From positions 234,743 to 298,742 of the forward strand of contig JAUJMR010000002.1 of assembly GCA_030446765.1 (NCBI GenBank): a stretch of 64,000 bases of DNA, in the 5' to 3' direction. The stretch's first letter is position 1; the number at the start of each line of letters is the position of its first letter. The DNA comes from Chloroflexia bacterium. GTDB taxonomy: Bacteria; Chloroflexota; Chloroflexia; Thermobaculales; Thermobaculaceae. Below are positions 56,350 through 64,000 of this stretch, piece by piece. The notes under the pieces were generated by a model. The model was given only the letters and a program-made list of their open reading frames with translations, searched no databases and had not been told where the DNA came from. A program made the translations under genes and the position numbers.

Positions 56350-56859
56350 GTGGCACAAGGCAAGGAATTCGTGGTGCAGGAACTGAGCGACGCGCTCGCC
56401 GTCGAGAAGGCCATCGTCGAGAACGAGCGGACGCTCGCGAAAGCAGTCAAGGACGCGCAGCTCAAAGAGGCACTTGAGCAGATGGCCACCGAGGACGAGG
56501 GCCACGTGGCAAACTTCGAGCGCGTGCTGGAGAGCCTGGGCGCTAAGCCGATGAAGGTCGAGCCAGATGATCGCAAAATGGTCAACGCGCTCAAGAAGGT
56601 GGCGCAGGATGGCGAGGAGGAGATCGAGCGGCTAAGTGCCCACAGCCTGCTCAAGCACAAGGCAGTCGAGACGGGCGAGGTTTTTCATGCCCTCGCGGCA
56701 CAACTTGGCAAGCCCAAGAGCATGCAGCCGCTGGATGTTAACCTTCGCGAGGACAAGCAGCACGCGAAGCAGCTGAGCACGTTGTCGCTGCAGTTGGCAC
56801 AGGAGCAGGCCACGGGTGGTTCGGGCCTGCAGGAGCTTCAGGAAGCCGTCGGGGCGTAG
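56350..56859 (+). CDS. Ferritin-like helical protein
   Basis: A 169-residue, all-helical protein rich in Glu, His and Lys. ATEDEGHVANFERVLESLGAKP has the E-x-x-H spacing of a ferritin-like di-iron helix, EFVVQELSDALAVEKAI gives another Glu-rich helix, and NLREDKQHAKQLSTLSLQLA a fourth. This suggests a four-helix bundle of the DUF892/rubrerythrin-like group, perhaps for oxidative-stress protection. Metal binding is inferred only. The SD GGAGG lies upstream of the start. A strong hairpin follows. Confidence 0.7.
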   Translation: MAQGKEFVVQELSDALAVEKAIVENERTLAKAVKDAQLKEALEQMATEDEGHVANFERVLESLGAKPMKVEPDDRKMVNALKKVAQDGEEEIERLSAHSLLKHKAVETGEVFHALAAQLGKPKSMQPLDVNLREDKQHAKQLSTLSLQLAQEQATGGSGLQELQEAVGA

Positions 56860-56885
56860 GAAGCGCAGCAGACCCACAGGACTCG

Positions 56886-56918
56886 GTGCGGGGGGAGGCA
56901 CGGTACGTCCCCCCGCAC
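56886..56918. terminator. Bidirectional hairpin between convergent genes
   Basis: GTGCGGGGGGA (56886-56896) pairs perfectly with TCCCCCCGCAC (56908-56918) around GGCACGGTACG. It lies between the ferritin-like gene and the Os1348-like gene, which converge on it. Confidence 0.7.
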
Positions 56919-56946
56919 ATCTTAACGTGGAGATAGCGCCTGCGTT

Positions 56947-57180
56947 TTAGCCGCCACCACCACGTGAGATGCGGAAGAGCCCCTCGAAGCGCCGCGCAGT
57001 TTCCGGGCTTACCCCCATCTCGACGAGCGTCTCCTCACTCGCGGCGATCAGGGCACCCTGTTCGTCTGGTTCGAGATCATATCCGTCCAGTGCGTCGTAG
57101 GTCTGCTCCGTGAGCAGCGCCCGATATGCTTCGTCACTGATAGCGCGCTCGACAACGGTGTTGACTGCGTCACGGCTCAT
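56947..57180 (-). CDS. Os1348-like small protein of the NHLP clan
   Basis: A 77-residue protein that resembles the Os1348/Nif11-like leader families (nitrile-hydratase-leader-peptide clan), found both as RiPP precursor leaders and as orphans. AVNTVVERAISDEAYRALLT is followed by ALDGYDLEPDEQGAL and ETLVEMG, the pattern of a leader helix bundle; the tail RISRGGGG ends in a Gly run. No modification enzyme or transporter is seen nearby. The SD GGGGGAGGG sits well upstream of the ATG. The family call is from memory of its pattern. Confidence 0.65.
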   Translation of the reverse strand: MSRDAVNTVVERAISDEAYRALLTEQTYDALDGYDLEPDEQGALIAASEETLVEMGVSPETARRFEGLFRISRGGGG

Positions 57181-57241
57181 ACTAACCCTCCCCCTTGGGT
57201 GGGTGCAAGAGCGATGCCAGTCGTATCCGCCCCTTGCGCGA

Positions 57242-57270
57242 TTGACGCGGACCCAGCATGAGTCTATAAT
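57242..57270 (+). promoter_or_regulatory. Promoter of the SWIM-domain gene
   Basis: TTGACG at 57242-57247 and TATAAT at 57265-57270 with a 17-base spacer: a near-perfect sigma-70-type promoter. The leader would be about 155 bases and contains the structure at 57331-57411. Confidence 0.85.
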
Positions 57271-57330
57271 CAGCGCTACCGGAGCAGCAGGCTGGTGTGC
57301 CCTTGATGACAGTTATCGCCGCGCCCCATA

Positions 57331-57411
57331 CGATACCCGCAACCTGGACGTCCGGCAGGCGTGTGCCTGTGCCGGGCGTTTCGCTTTGCCGGCCTGCTTG
57401 CGTGGGTATCG
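57331..57411 (+). ncRNA. Structured 5' leader, candidate cis-regulatory RNA
   Basis: CGATACCC (57331-57338) pairs with GGGTATCG (57404-57411), extended by GCAA (57339-57342) with TTGC (57398-57401) and a 2-base bulge. Inside is a hairpin: CCGGCA with TGCCGG and GGC with GCC around GTGT (57352-57375). The structure lies wholly between the promoter and the SD of the SWIM gene. I do not recognise the class. Confidence 0.5.
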
Positions 57412-57432
57412 CGGGCGGAAGGAGAGTCCCAC

Positions 57433-57729
57433 GTGAACTCAGGACTGATAGGCAAGATCGAGAAGGCTCACCGATACGCACAGGAACCCGAACGCATCCG
57501 CATAACCGCTATCACTGCGACCTTTAACGGCGATAACAGTTCATATAATCTTTCTCTGGAGGGCGATACCTGGGTGTGTAATTGTCACACGCATGAGACG
57601 TTTGGTGATTGCCAGCATGTGATGGCGATGCAGCAACTGCTCCGCCCGATGCTGAGCGAGGATGCGCAGAGCAGCGGGCAGCCCGGTCTGGCCAGCGCGA
57701 TGGACGGCGCGAGCGCCACGCCCCGCTAG
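57433..57729 (+). CDS. Small SWIM-type zinc-finger protein
   Basis: A 98-residue protein. The motif CNCHTHETFGDCQHVMAMQ fits the SWIM pattern C-x-C-x(n)-C-x-H, a zinc finger found in DNA- or protein-binding proteins. The N-terminal half (YAQEPERIRITAITATFNGD and YNLSLEGDTW) forms strands as in other bacterial SWIM proteins. GTG 57433 behind AAGGAGAG is preferred over the track start. It is probably co-transcribed with the SH3-domain gene 20 bases downstream. Confidence 0.7.
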   Translation: MNSGLIGKIEKAHRYAQEPERIRITAITATFNGDNSSYNLSLEGDTWVCNCHTHETFGDCQHVMAMQQLLRPMLSEDAQSSGQPGLASAMDGASATPR

Positions 57730-57749
57730 CGAGCCGGACGGCAGACGCG

Positions 57750-58343
57750 GTGTATCAGTCGGACGGTGGCGAGAATCCCGGCCTCTTCACGGTGGTCGGG
57801 ATTCTTTTCGCGTTGCTCCTTGGCGCAGGAGTCTTCATTTTGCTGTACAGCGCGCTCGCACCTCAAGACTCAGCCTCCGGGGGAGTACTGCCCCCGCTGG
57901 TACTCGTGACTCAAACTCCGAGCGACCAGCCCGGGGAAACAACGCCAGCCGCCCCAGCAACCGTGGCCGGCACCCCGGCCGCCACACCGGTTGTCACGCC
58001 GGTTGTCACGATTGCATCCGCGTCTCCAACAGCGGAGGCGACCGGCACCGAACAGGCGGCGGTCACCCCCTCACCGGCGGTCGCCCGCGCGACCGGCACG
58101 CCGACCACGCGGCCCACTCCGCCCCCAGTCATTACATTTCGCGTCGCATCGAACGGGCTCGGGCTGAACGTGCGGCGCATGCCCTCGCTCACGAGCGGCA
58201 TCCTGGAGCGCCTGCCTGACGGCTCGACGGTGCGGGGTCTAGGACAGACCCGACGGGCCGGAGGGGTGCAGTGGCGAAGAGTCCGTACCAGCACCGACAC
58301 AACGGGATGGGCGAGCGCGGACGTACTGCAACCGGCGCCGTAG
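57750..58343 (+). CDS. Membrane-anchored protein with bacterial SH3 domain
   Basis: A 197-residue protein: an N-terminal helix LFTVVGILFALLLGAGVFILL anchors it; a Pro/Thr/Ala-rich linker of about 90 residues follows, then an SH3_3-like domain at the C-terminus (GLGLNVRRMPSLTSGILERL, DGSTVRGLG, GWASADVLQP). Such domains bind cell-wall peptides or act in envelope sensing. The start is GTG 57750, the first in-frame start after the SWIM stop. Confidence 0.75.
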   Translation: MYQSDGGENPGLFTVVGILFALLLGAGVFILLYSALAPQDSASGGVLPPLVLVTQTPSDQPGETTPAAPATVAGTPAATPVVTPVVTIASASPTAEATGTEQAAVTPSPAVARATGTPTTRPTPPPVITFRVASNGLGLNVRRMPSLTSGILERLPDGSTVRGLGQTRRAGGVQWRRVRTSTDTTGWASADVLQPAP

Positions 58344-58795
58344 CGCTCCTCGGCTCACCCGACTCGGCGCTGTGGCAACCATCGGGTAAGAAGGCGTCTC
58401 TTCCATCACGCTGGTTATCTGCGCGGCACAGACTTTGGCACGAGTCGGTGGGAGGGCACGCCGCAGCACACCTTCACCTATGATCCCTTCTCCTCCTCGA
58501 CTATCCTCAGACTTGCCGGCCCGCTTTCGACCCCCTGTCCGTCATGCGATGGGCCTAACGAAACCGAGCTAGAGCACTTCTGCTGCTCCAGCTTCCCCAA
58601 CTACCACAATCAGTAAATGTTCCTACGCGTCTTCGACGAGATCGCTGAAGCGCGCATCGAGGCGTTCCAAACGTCGATGCGGACTCGAAGTGGGCAAACG
58701 GAGCCTGCGATTTCACCGCTCCATGGATCTGCACCGTCGCAGCTGACTCTTGAGCCCCTAACGCCACCACCCCGTGTCAATGTTCACGATAATTA
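58344..58795 (+). other. Region without a recognised gene
   Basis: About 450 bases between the SH3 gene and the ISL3 element. Pieces such as TFTYDPFSSSTILRLAGPLS are readable but belong to no family I know and are interrupted. It may hold a decayed gene. Confidence 0.4.
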
Positions 58796-60650
58796 GGTTC
58801 TTCCGACATTCCGTAGCCGCTTGTAGTCCTGGTGGGCGGGTCACTGAGGCGGTTGCTCGGGCCTCGTCGCAAGCATACCCGACAGTAGTAACTCCTCGAG
58901 TCGATGGTAGGCGACATCGGCAGCACCTTGAACACGGGCGTCGTCGGCTCGGGGAGAGCGATGCGCAAGACTCTCCTCCTCAAGCAACTCATGAACCCTG
59001 CACGGCCATACATCTGCCTTTTCAGGCTTGAGTTGATCGGCCCTCCACGATGACCACTCGGTGCCCCCACCTCCGACAGATCCCGGCGGAGCCCAGAAGC
59101 AAATCCCACCAGCTCCGCTATCCGACTGCTTCCTCGCAGCCAGACATCCAGCCCCTCCCCGTCTCGCTGCCTCACTATCCGACCAAACTCGTGTGACCAC
59201 GCGCTCTAGCATCCTGCCTTCAGGACAGAGCTCGCAGAAGCGTTCGAGGTACACCTGCTCCTTGGGACGAAGCTCGTCACTGTCTTCAGAAACAGCCAGG
59301 ACGCTCGCCTTGGGGTGTAGCTCGGGACTCGAGGGAGGAGCTTGCTTCCTCCCCAAAGACCTACACGACCTCCCGCGCCTGCTGCCCTCGGGTCGCCACG
59401 TATGGACGTAGCGGCGTACGGTCACGGCTGAGCCCTCAAAGCCATCGCGCTGGAGTTCGGTGGAGTTGCGCGGCACCTGGACAACCCTCGTTCCATCGTC
59501 GCCTCAGGTAAGCCTCGTAACCTCCAGCATGTTCGGTAAATGCTTCGTCGCTCCGCCCGCATACTCCGGGAAGCTTCCCGCCGCCAGAAAGCTCCTCACC
59601 GTCGCTCTGCTCCTCCTTCGCCATCGCCTCCGGCTCAGTCCTCAAGCGCGACGACTCGGTCATAGCGCCCCTTCCTGCGCTCGCGCGTCTGCCGCTTCCT
59701 CTCCTCCGCTTTGGTCGGCTGCCTCGCAGAGTCGACGTAGGGACGGGAGTGGAGCGGGCAGCGCCCGAGGCTTGGACGACTCCGACGCTTCGGCTGCAAG
59801 AGCACCCGCGGTGGCTTCCAGCTGTTTGTGCCGCCTCATCAGGAAGTGTTCGACCGCATCGCCCAGATTGCGAAGCAGGTGCCATCTGTCAGCCACCTGC
59901 AACTGCGTCTGTGCGCCCCGCCTCCCTCCCTCGGCGTAGATCTCGCTCCTGTCTCGGGCTATCACCTCCACGCCCGGATGTTCAAAAGCCAGTGCGAGAA
60001 CGATTCCGAGGACCTGTCGGGCAAGAGGTCCACCGGGAGATGATGCTCGAGATCCACCAGCATCGTGCCGAAACGCACTCGCTTATAGCTCCAGTCATCT
60101 ACGCCAAGCGCTGAAGGTGTTGGTCGCTCGGGGAAGTGAGCTGCGCGCAGGATATGAAGCAGCGTATCCGCGCTTACCCTGATCCAACAAGCTGCCGCTC
60201 TGGCGCCCGCTTCCTCCCAGCTCATAGGCGATACCCAGCAACATATCGGTGAGTCTCCCGGTGCGCCTGGCACTTACTGTCGTTCCGACCAGGCGTTCGG
60301 AGAAGACCTTCCTGGGGCAGTCGGGGTTACGGCAACGGAAGTGATGAGCGCGCACCACCAGCCTCACACGCCTCCCCGACCAGGGCAGGTCAGTGTCCGC
60401 TCGCAATACCTGTGGATCCTCGAGGACGGCTGACCGCACACGGAACACTTACCGTCGCGAACGATGCAACGCGCCTCAATCGTGACGCCGCGCCCATCGA
60501 TAGCGACGTGCTCGAGCGCAAGTCCCTCTGGCAAGAGTTGCCAGAGTTCCCAGCCCATCCGCGCTCCCTCCGCCGGGTACTTCCCAGGCCACCCGACGGA
60601 GGAATCTAACCACAACATCTTGTACCCGCCACCCAAAGCTCGGAAGAGCC
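58796..60650 (-). mobile_element. Degraded ISL3-family insertion sequence
   Basis: The ends are inverted repeats: GGTTCTTCCGA (58796-58806) and the complement of GGCTCTTCCGA (to 60650). The minus strand carries an ISL3 transposase in many frames: from about 60558, GWELWQLLPEGLALEHVAI, then the zinc-binding CSVCGQPSSR, FRCRNPDCPRKVFSERLVG, the DDE core LGVDDWSYKRVRFGTMLVDL, VIARDRSEIYAEGGRRGA and QVADRWHLLRNLGDAVEHFL. It is dead. It sits just before the heat-shock operon but leaves the promoter and CIRCE intact. Confidence 0.85.
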
Positions 60651-60788
60651 AAATTACCACGAACAACGACACCCCGCGGTCCGCCTGCCTCCGCACACCT
60701 TTCCCGTAGCCGTCCTGCACCCCCTGCTGGATCGCCATTCGAGGAGCTGGTGCAGGCCGCGCTGCCGGACGCGATGCGTGCAACGAAC

Positions 60789-60817
60789 TTGACAGGCGGC
60801 CGCTCAATTGCTATTCT
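60789..60817 (+). promoter_or_regulatory. Promoter of the hrcA-grpE-dnaK operon
   Basis: TTGACA at 60789-60794 and TATTCT at 60812-60817 are separated by 17 bases. The predicted start of transcription, near 60824, lies just before the CIRCE operator, so bound HrcA would block it. Confidence 0.85.
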
Positions 60818-60826
60818 ATACCCACA

Positions 60827-60853
60827 TTAGCACTCTATGGATGAGAGTGCTAA
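60827..60853 (+). promoter_or_regulatory. CIRCE operator, perfect match
   Basis: TTAGCACTC (60827-60835) and GAGTGCTAA (60845-60853) separated by 9 bases: the perfect consensus binding site of the HrcA repressor. The track ATG at 60837 lies in its spacer and cannot be the hrcA start. Confidence 0.97.
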
Positions 60854-60902
60854 CTACAGTGCGGCGGCTCAGAGAGTACTCCGTAGCCTCACCGGGAATG
60901 GT

Positions 60903-61973
60903 ATGGAAAAGCAGCTAAGTGATCGATCAAAGCAGGTCCTGAAACTCGTTATCGAAGAGTACATCGCCACCGCGCGCCCGGTTGGCTCAGAAGTGTTACG
61001 CGAGAAATACAAGCTCGCCGTTTCCTCCGCCACGTTGCGCGCTGAGATGGCGGAACTCGAGCGCCAGGGGTACCTGGCGCACCGGCACACCAGTGGCGGC
61101 AGAGTACCGTCCGAGAGCGGCTACCGCCTCTTTGTTGAGAACTTGATGAACCGGATGGGCCTGAGCAGCTCGGACATGCGGCGGGTCGAGCACCAGTTTC
61201 ATCAGGTCGAGGGTAACCCGGACCTGACCCGGTGGGCGGAGTTGGCCGCCTCGGTGCTCGCGCAGCTCGCGCGCAACGCCGTACTGGTCACCGTCCCTCG
61301 ATCGGAAGCGACGGCATTGAAGCAGGTACAACTCATCCACCTCAACGACCGATCGGCGCTCACCATCGCTGTGATGGACGATGGAAGTGTGCGGCAGTCC
61401 GTTTGCCTGCTGCCGTATGTCACCTCGCAGGAAGAGCTCAACAGCGTCTCCGCCGCCCTGAACGCCGCGTTCGCGGGCTGTGTGCCGATTGAGATGCCGT
61501 TACGAACGCAGGGGCTTAGCGGGATCGCTGCGGAGGTCGCTCCCCAGGTGCTCGGCGTCGTGCGTCAGAATGGGTCGCGTGGCACGGTTAGCCATAGCGG
61601 TCTCATCAACATGCTCGCGCAGCCGGAGTTCCGCCAGAGCGACGCGGCTCGTCCGCTGGTGGAGATCCTGGAAGGTGGGGCGCTCGTGAACGAGTTGACC
61701 GATCGCGTGGTGAACCGATCCGGTGTGCACGTCATCATCGGTTCAGAGAACCCACTTCAGGAGATGGCGTCGTGCAGCATCGTGACCGCGTCGTACACCG
61801 CTCAGGGCGGCGGCTACGGCCTCCTGACGGTCGTGGGGCCGACCAGGATGCAGTACGAGCGCACGATCTCGTCGGTATATTACGTATCTCGGTTGCTGAG
61901 CAGCATGCTGCATAGCGACCACGAGAGCATCAGACACGCTGAGTCGAGGAGGTTCGATGACACAGCAGATTGA
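60903..61973 (+). CDS. hrcA: Heat-inducible transcription repressor HrcA
   Basis: HrcA represses heat-shock genes by binding CIRCE and is folded by GroEL, linking repression to protein-folding load. The 356-residue protein begins LSDRSKQVLKLVIEEYIATA and GSEVL, a winged helix DNA-binding domain (SSATLRAEMAELERQGYLAH, then HTSGGRVPSESGYRLFV), followed by the GAF-like HrcA domain and the C-terminal GGYGLLTVVGPTRMQYERTIS motif. ATG 60903 is chosen because it begins the conserved part; the SD is weak. The 3' end overlaps grpE by 17 bases. Confidence 0.95.
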   Translation: MEKQLSDRSKQVLKLVIEEYIATARPVGSEVLREKYKLAVSSATLRAEMAELERQGYLAHRHTSGGRVPSESGYRLFVENLMNRMGLSSSDMRRVEHQFHQVEGNPDLTRWAELAASVLAQLARNAVLVTVPRSEATALKQVQLIHLNDRSALTIAVMDDGSVRQSVCLLPYVTSQEELNSVSAALNAAFAGCVPIEMPLRTQGLSGIAAEVAPQVLGVVRQNGSRGTVSHSGLINMLAQPEFRQSDAARPLVEILEGGALVNELTDRVVNRSGVHVIIGSENPLQEMASCSIVTASYTAQGGGYGLLTVVGPTRMQYERTISSVYYVSRLLSSMLHSDHESIRHAESRRFDDTAD

Positions 61974-62529
61974 AAATGATCAGCCGACGGAAGCTGCGGA
62001 GCTCGAAGCACCAGTCAACGAGGAAGAGGCCGTTGCTGAAACCGAGGCGACAGAGCCTGCTAGTCCAGAGGTCACCCTGGAGGAGCAACTGGCCCGAGAG
62101 CAAGAGCGCTCTAGCGGGTATCTGGAGGAGTTGCAGCGGGAGCGGGCATCGTTCATCAATTACCGGAGGCGCACCGAGCAGGAGCGTGAGAACTGGGCAC
62201 GTGAGGCTAACGCCGCGCTGATCTTCAACGTGCTGCCCGTGCTCGACGACTTCGAGCGTGCCCGTGGTGCGATTCCCGAAGACCAGCAGGATGCAGCGTG
62301 GGTGGACGGCCTCATGCTCGTCGGCCGCAAGCTGGATTCCACACTGGAACTGGCGGGACTACGTCAGATAGAGGCAATGGGCAAGCCGTTCGATCCCACG
62401 CTGCACGAGGCCGTGTCCGTGCAGCCCGCCGAGGGCGAGGAGCCGGGCATGGTTGTCGAGGAATACCGCAAGGGGTACATGCTCGGAGACCGCGTTCTGC
62501 GCCCAAGCATGGTTCGGGTAACGCGTTAG
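61957..62529 (+). CDS. grpE: Nucleotide exchange factor GrpE
   Basis: The DnaK co-chaperone that releases ADP. The 190-residue protein has an acidic, low-complexity N-terminus, a long coiled coil (EEQLAREQERSSGYLEELQR and FINYRRRTEQERENWAREAN), then AALIFNVLPVLDDFERA, and the beta-domain ending KGYMLGDRVLRPSMVRV, all family hallmarks. It overlaps hrcA by 17 bases and is followed by dnaK after 31 bases. Confidence 0.96.
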   Translation: MTQQIENDQPTEAAELEAPVNEEEAVAETEATEPASPEVTLEEQLAREQERSSGYLEELQRERASFINYRRRTEQERENWAREANAALIFNVLPVLDDFERARGAIPEDQQDAAWVDGLMLVGRKLDSTLELAGLRQIEAMGKPFDPTLHEAVSVQPAEGEEPGMVVEEYRKGYMLGDRVLRPSMVRVTR

Positions 62530-62560
62530 TGATGTATAGAAAAGAGGAGTCTGTATAACT

Positions 62561-64000
62561 ATGGCAAGAACGATAGGTATTGACCTCGGGACCACCAACT
62601 CCGTCATGGCGGTGATGGAGGGCGGTGAGCCCACCGTGATCCCAAACGCGGAGGGTGGGCGGACGACGCCTTCCGTGGTCGCGGTGAATCCCAAGACCGG
62701 TGAGCGGCTGGTGGGCCAGATAGCCCGCCGACAGGCGATCACCAACCCGGAGAACACGATCTACTCGATCAAGCGATTCATGGGCCGCCGGTTCGACGAC
62801 CCGGAGGTGCAGCGCGCGATCAAGACCCTCCCGTACAAGGTGAGCCAGGGGGCGCACGGGGCGGTGCAGGTCCACATGGGCGACCGCACGTACACGCCGC
62901 AGGAAGTCTCCGCCATGATCCTGCGCAAGCTCAAGCAGGACGCGGAGGCGTACCTAAACGACACGGTGGACAGCGCGATCATCACCGTACCGGCGTACTT
63001 CGACGACAGCCAGCGGCAGGCGACGAAAGATGCCGGGCAGATCGCGGGCCTCGACGTGAAGCGCATTATCAATGAGCCGACCGCCGCCTCGATGGCATAC
63101 GGCCTCGACCGCAAGGAGGAGGAGGACGTCGCGGTTTACGACCTCGGCGGCGGCACGTACGACATCTCCATCCTCGCGCTCGGTGAGGGCGTGTTCGACG
63201 TCCAGGCGATTCAGGGCGACACCTACCTGGGCGGGGACGACTTCGATGACCGGATCATTAACTGGCTCGTGGATGAGTTCCGCAAGGACCAGGGCATCGA
63301 CCTACGCACCGACCCGATCGCGATGCAGCGCCTCAAGGAGGACGCGGAGCGCGTGAAGAAGGAGCTCTCGACCACACAGCAGTCGGAGATCAACCTGCCG
63401 TACATTACGGTTAGCGCGAGCGGCCCCAAGAACCTGCTCGTCACGCTGACGCGCTCGAAGCTGGAGCAGCTGGTTGGCGACCTCGTGGACCGCACCGTCC
63501 CGCCGATGCGGCAGGCCCTCAAAGATGCGGGCAAGTCCGAGTCACAGATCGACGAGGTGCTCCTCGTTGGTGGCCAGACCCGGATGCCGCTCGTCCAGGA
63601 GAAGGTGAAGAGCGTGTTCGGCAAGGAGCCGAACCGGAGCATCAACCCCGACGAGGTGGTCGCGGTTGGGGCAGCGATCCAGGCGGGCGTGCTCGGCGGC
63701 GAAGTCAAGGACGTGCTGCTGCTCGACGTGACCCCGCTGACGCTTGCGATCGAGACCCTCGGCGGCGTGGCGACACCGCTCATCCCGCGCAACACCACGA
63801 TCCCGACCCGCAAGGCACAGACGTTCACCACTGCCGCGGACGGACAGACGCAGGTGGAGATCCACGTCACGCAGGGCGAGCGCCCGATGGCGGCCGAGAA
63901 CAAGACACTCGCGCGCTTCATCCTCGACCAGCTTCCGCCGGCCCCGCGCAACGTGCCGCAGATCGAAGTGGCGTTCGACATCGACGCGAACGGCATCCTG
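62561..64000 (+). CDS. dnaK: Chaperone DnaK (Hsp70), cut off by the window end
   Basis: The first 480 residues of Dna[21 protein letters not shown] is the phosphate-1 motif, [19 protein letters not shown] the phosphate-2 motif, [13 protein letters not shown] the adenosine motif, and the substrate-binding domain begins [18 protein letters not shown]. The gene has no stop in the window, so it is not in the track. GAGGAG lies upstream of ATG 62561. Under CIRCE control with hrcA and grpE. Confidence 0.97.
   Translation, partial: MARTIGIDLGTTNSVMAVMEGGEPTVIPNAEGGRTTPSVVAVNPKTGERLVGQIARRQAITNPENTIYSIKRFMGRRFDDPEVQRAIKTLPYKVSQGAHGAVQVHMGDRTYTPQEVSAMILRKLKQDAEAYLNDTVDSAIITVPAYFDDSQRQATKDAGQIAGLDVKRIINEPTAASMAYGLDRKEEEDVAVYDLGGGTYDISILALGEGVFDVQAIQGDTYLGGDDFDDRIINWLVDEFRKDQGIDLRTDPIAMQRLKEDAERVKKELSTTQQSEINLPYITVSASGPKNLLVTLTRSKLEQLVGDLVDRTVPPMRQALKDAGKSESQIDEVLLVGGQTRMPLVQEKVKSVFGKEPNRSINPDEVVAVGAAIQAGVLGGEVKDVLLLDVTPLTLAIETLGGVATPLIPRNTTIPTRKAQTFTTAADGQTQVEIHVTQGERPMAAENKTLARFILDQLPPAPRNVPQIEVAFDIDANGIL

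Noticed and set aside
60837-60839. ATG given by the track as the hrcA start
   Set aside because: It lies in the CIRCE spacer, and the first 22 codons do not match HrcA; the ATG at 60903 begins the conserved region.
1-64000. tRNA, rRNA, CRISPR array or prophage genes
   Set aside because: I looked for tRNA T-loops, rRNA-like stretches, repeated spacer arrays and phage structural genes and found none that hold up; a covariance-model scan could still reveal a missed tRNA.

Overview
The window is 64 kb of high-GC DNA (by eye about 60% G+C), and its gene content points to a member of the Chloroflexota, most likely class Thermomicrobia (Sphaerobacter/Nitrolancea-like). This is an inference from gene families and neighbourhoods (xerC-hslV-hslU, a NrfD-type formate dehydrogenase with FdhE, the LuxR family seen here, hrcA-grpE-dnaK, a K+-independent H+-pyrophosphatase), not from a marker-gene search.

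Layout. 0.1-12.6 kb holds a type II NADH dehydrogenase-like flavoprotein, secD-secF, a proton-pumping pyrophosphatase, an FAD-dependent amine-oxidase-like enzyme and a dipeptide/oligopeptide ABC transporter (lipoprotein plus two permeases). 12.7-19.5 kb is one giant gene, split by a one-base frameshift, for a NACHT-type STAND ATPase fused to about 51 TPRs arranged as a two-TPR (68-residue) super-repeat. 19.6-31.9 kb holds dCTP deaminase, a large secreted protein, a leaderless HD phosphohydrolase, a DoxX-like membrane protein, a thiamine-binding protein, a methyltransferase, a sugar nucleotidyltransferase, a DUF362 protein, an amidase and a small membrane protein. 32-36.3 kb holds a GNAT, a small TIR-bounded element and xerC-hslV-hslU. 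36.3-45.8 kb is an accessory and decaying region: sigma-like, hicA, EthD, SnoaL and LuxR remnants, IS5-type and IS3-type remnants, an ABC-F gene with a probable attenuator, and a cydA interrupted by the IS3 element. 45.8-53.6 kb holds cydB and a formate dehydrogenase operon whose catalytic subunit is a selenoprotein (in-frame UGA plus SECIS). 53.7-58.3 kb holds a truncated LuxR regulator, a cupin, an aminotransferase, a ferritin-like protein, an Os1348-like (NHLP clan) peptide and a SWIM/SH3 pair behind a structured leader. 58.8-60.65 kb is a dead ISL3 element, and the window ends in the CIRCE-controlled hrcA-grpE-dnaK heat-shock operon.

How the genes fit together. NDH-2 and formate dehydrogenase would both reduce quinone, and cytochrome bd would reoxidise it, but cydA is broken here. 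HslUV and HrcA/GrpE/DnaK are the protein quality-control set. SecDF and the peptide transporter serve the membrane and cell surface.

Caution. An unusual number of genes, including core ones, carry one-base frameshifts. Several look like undercalled G or C runs, so part of the apparent decay may be sequencing error. Gene calls given across frameshifts are reconstructions from reading two frames.
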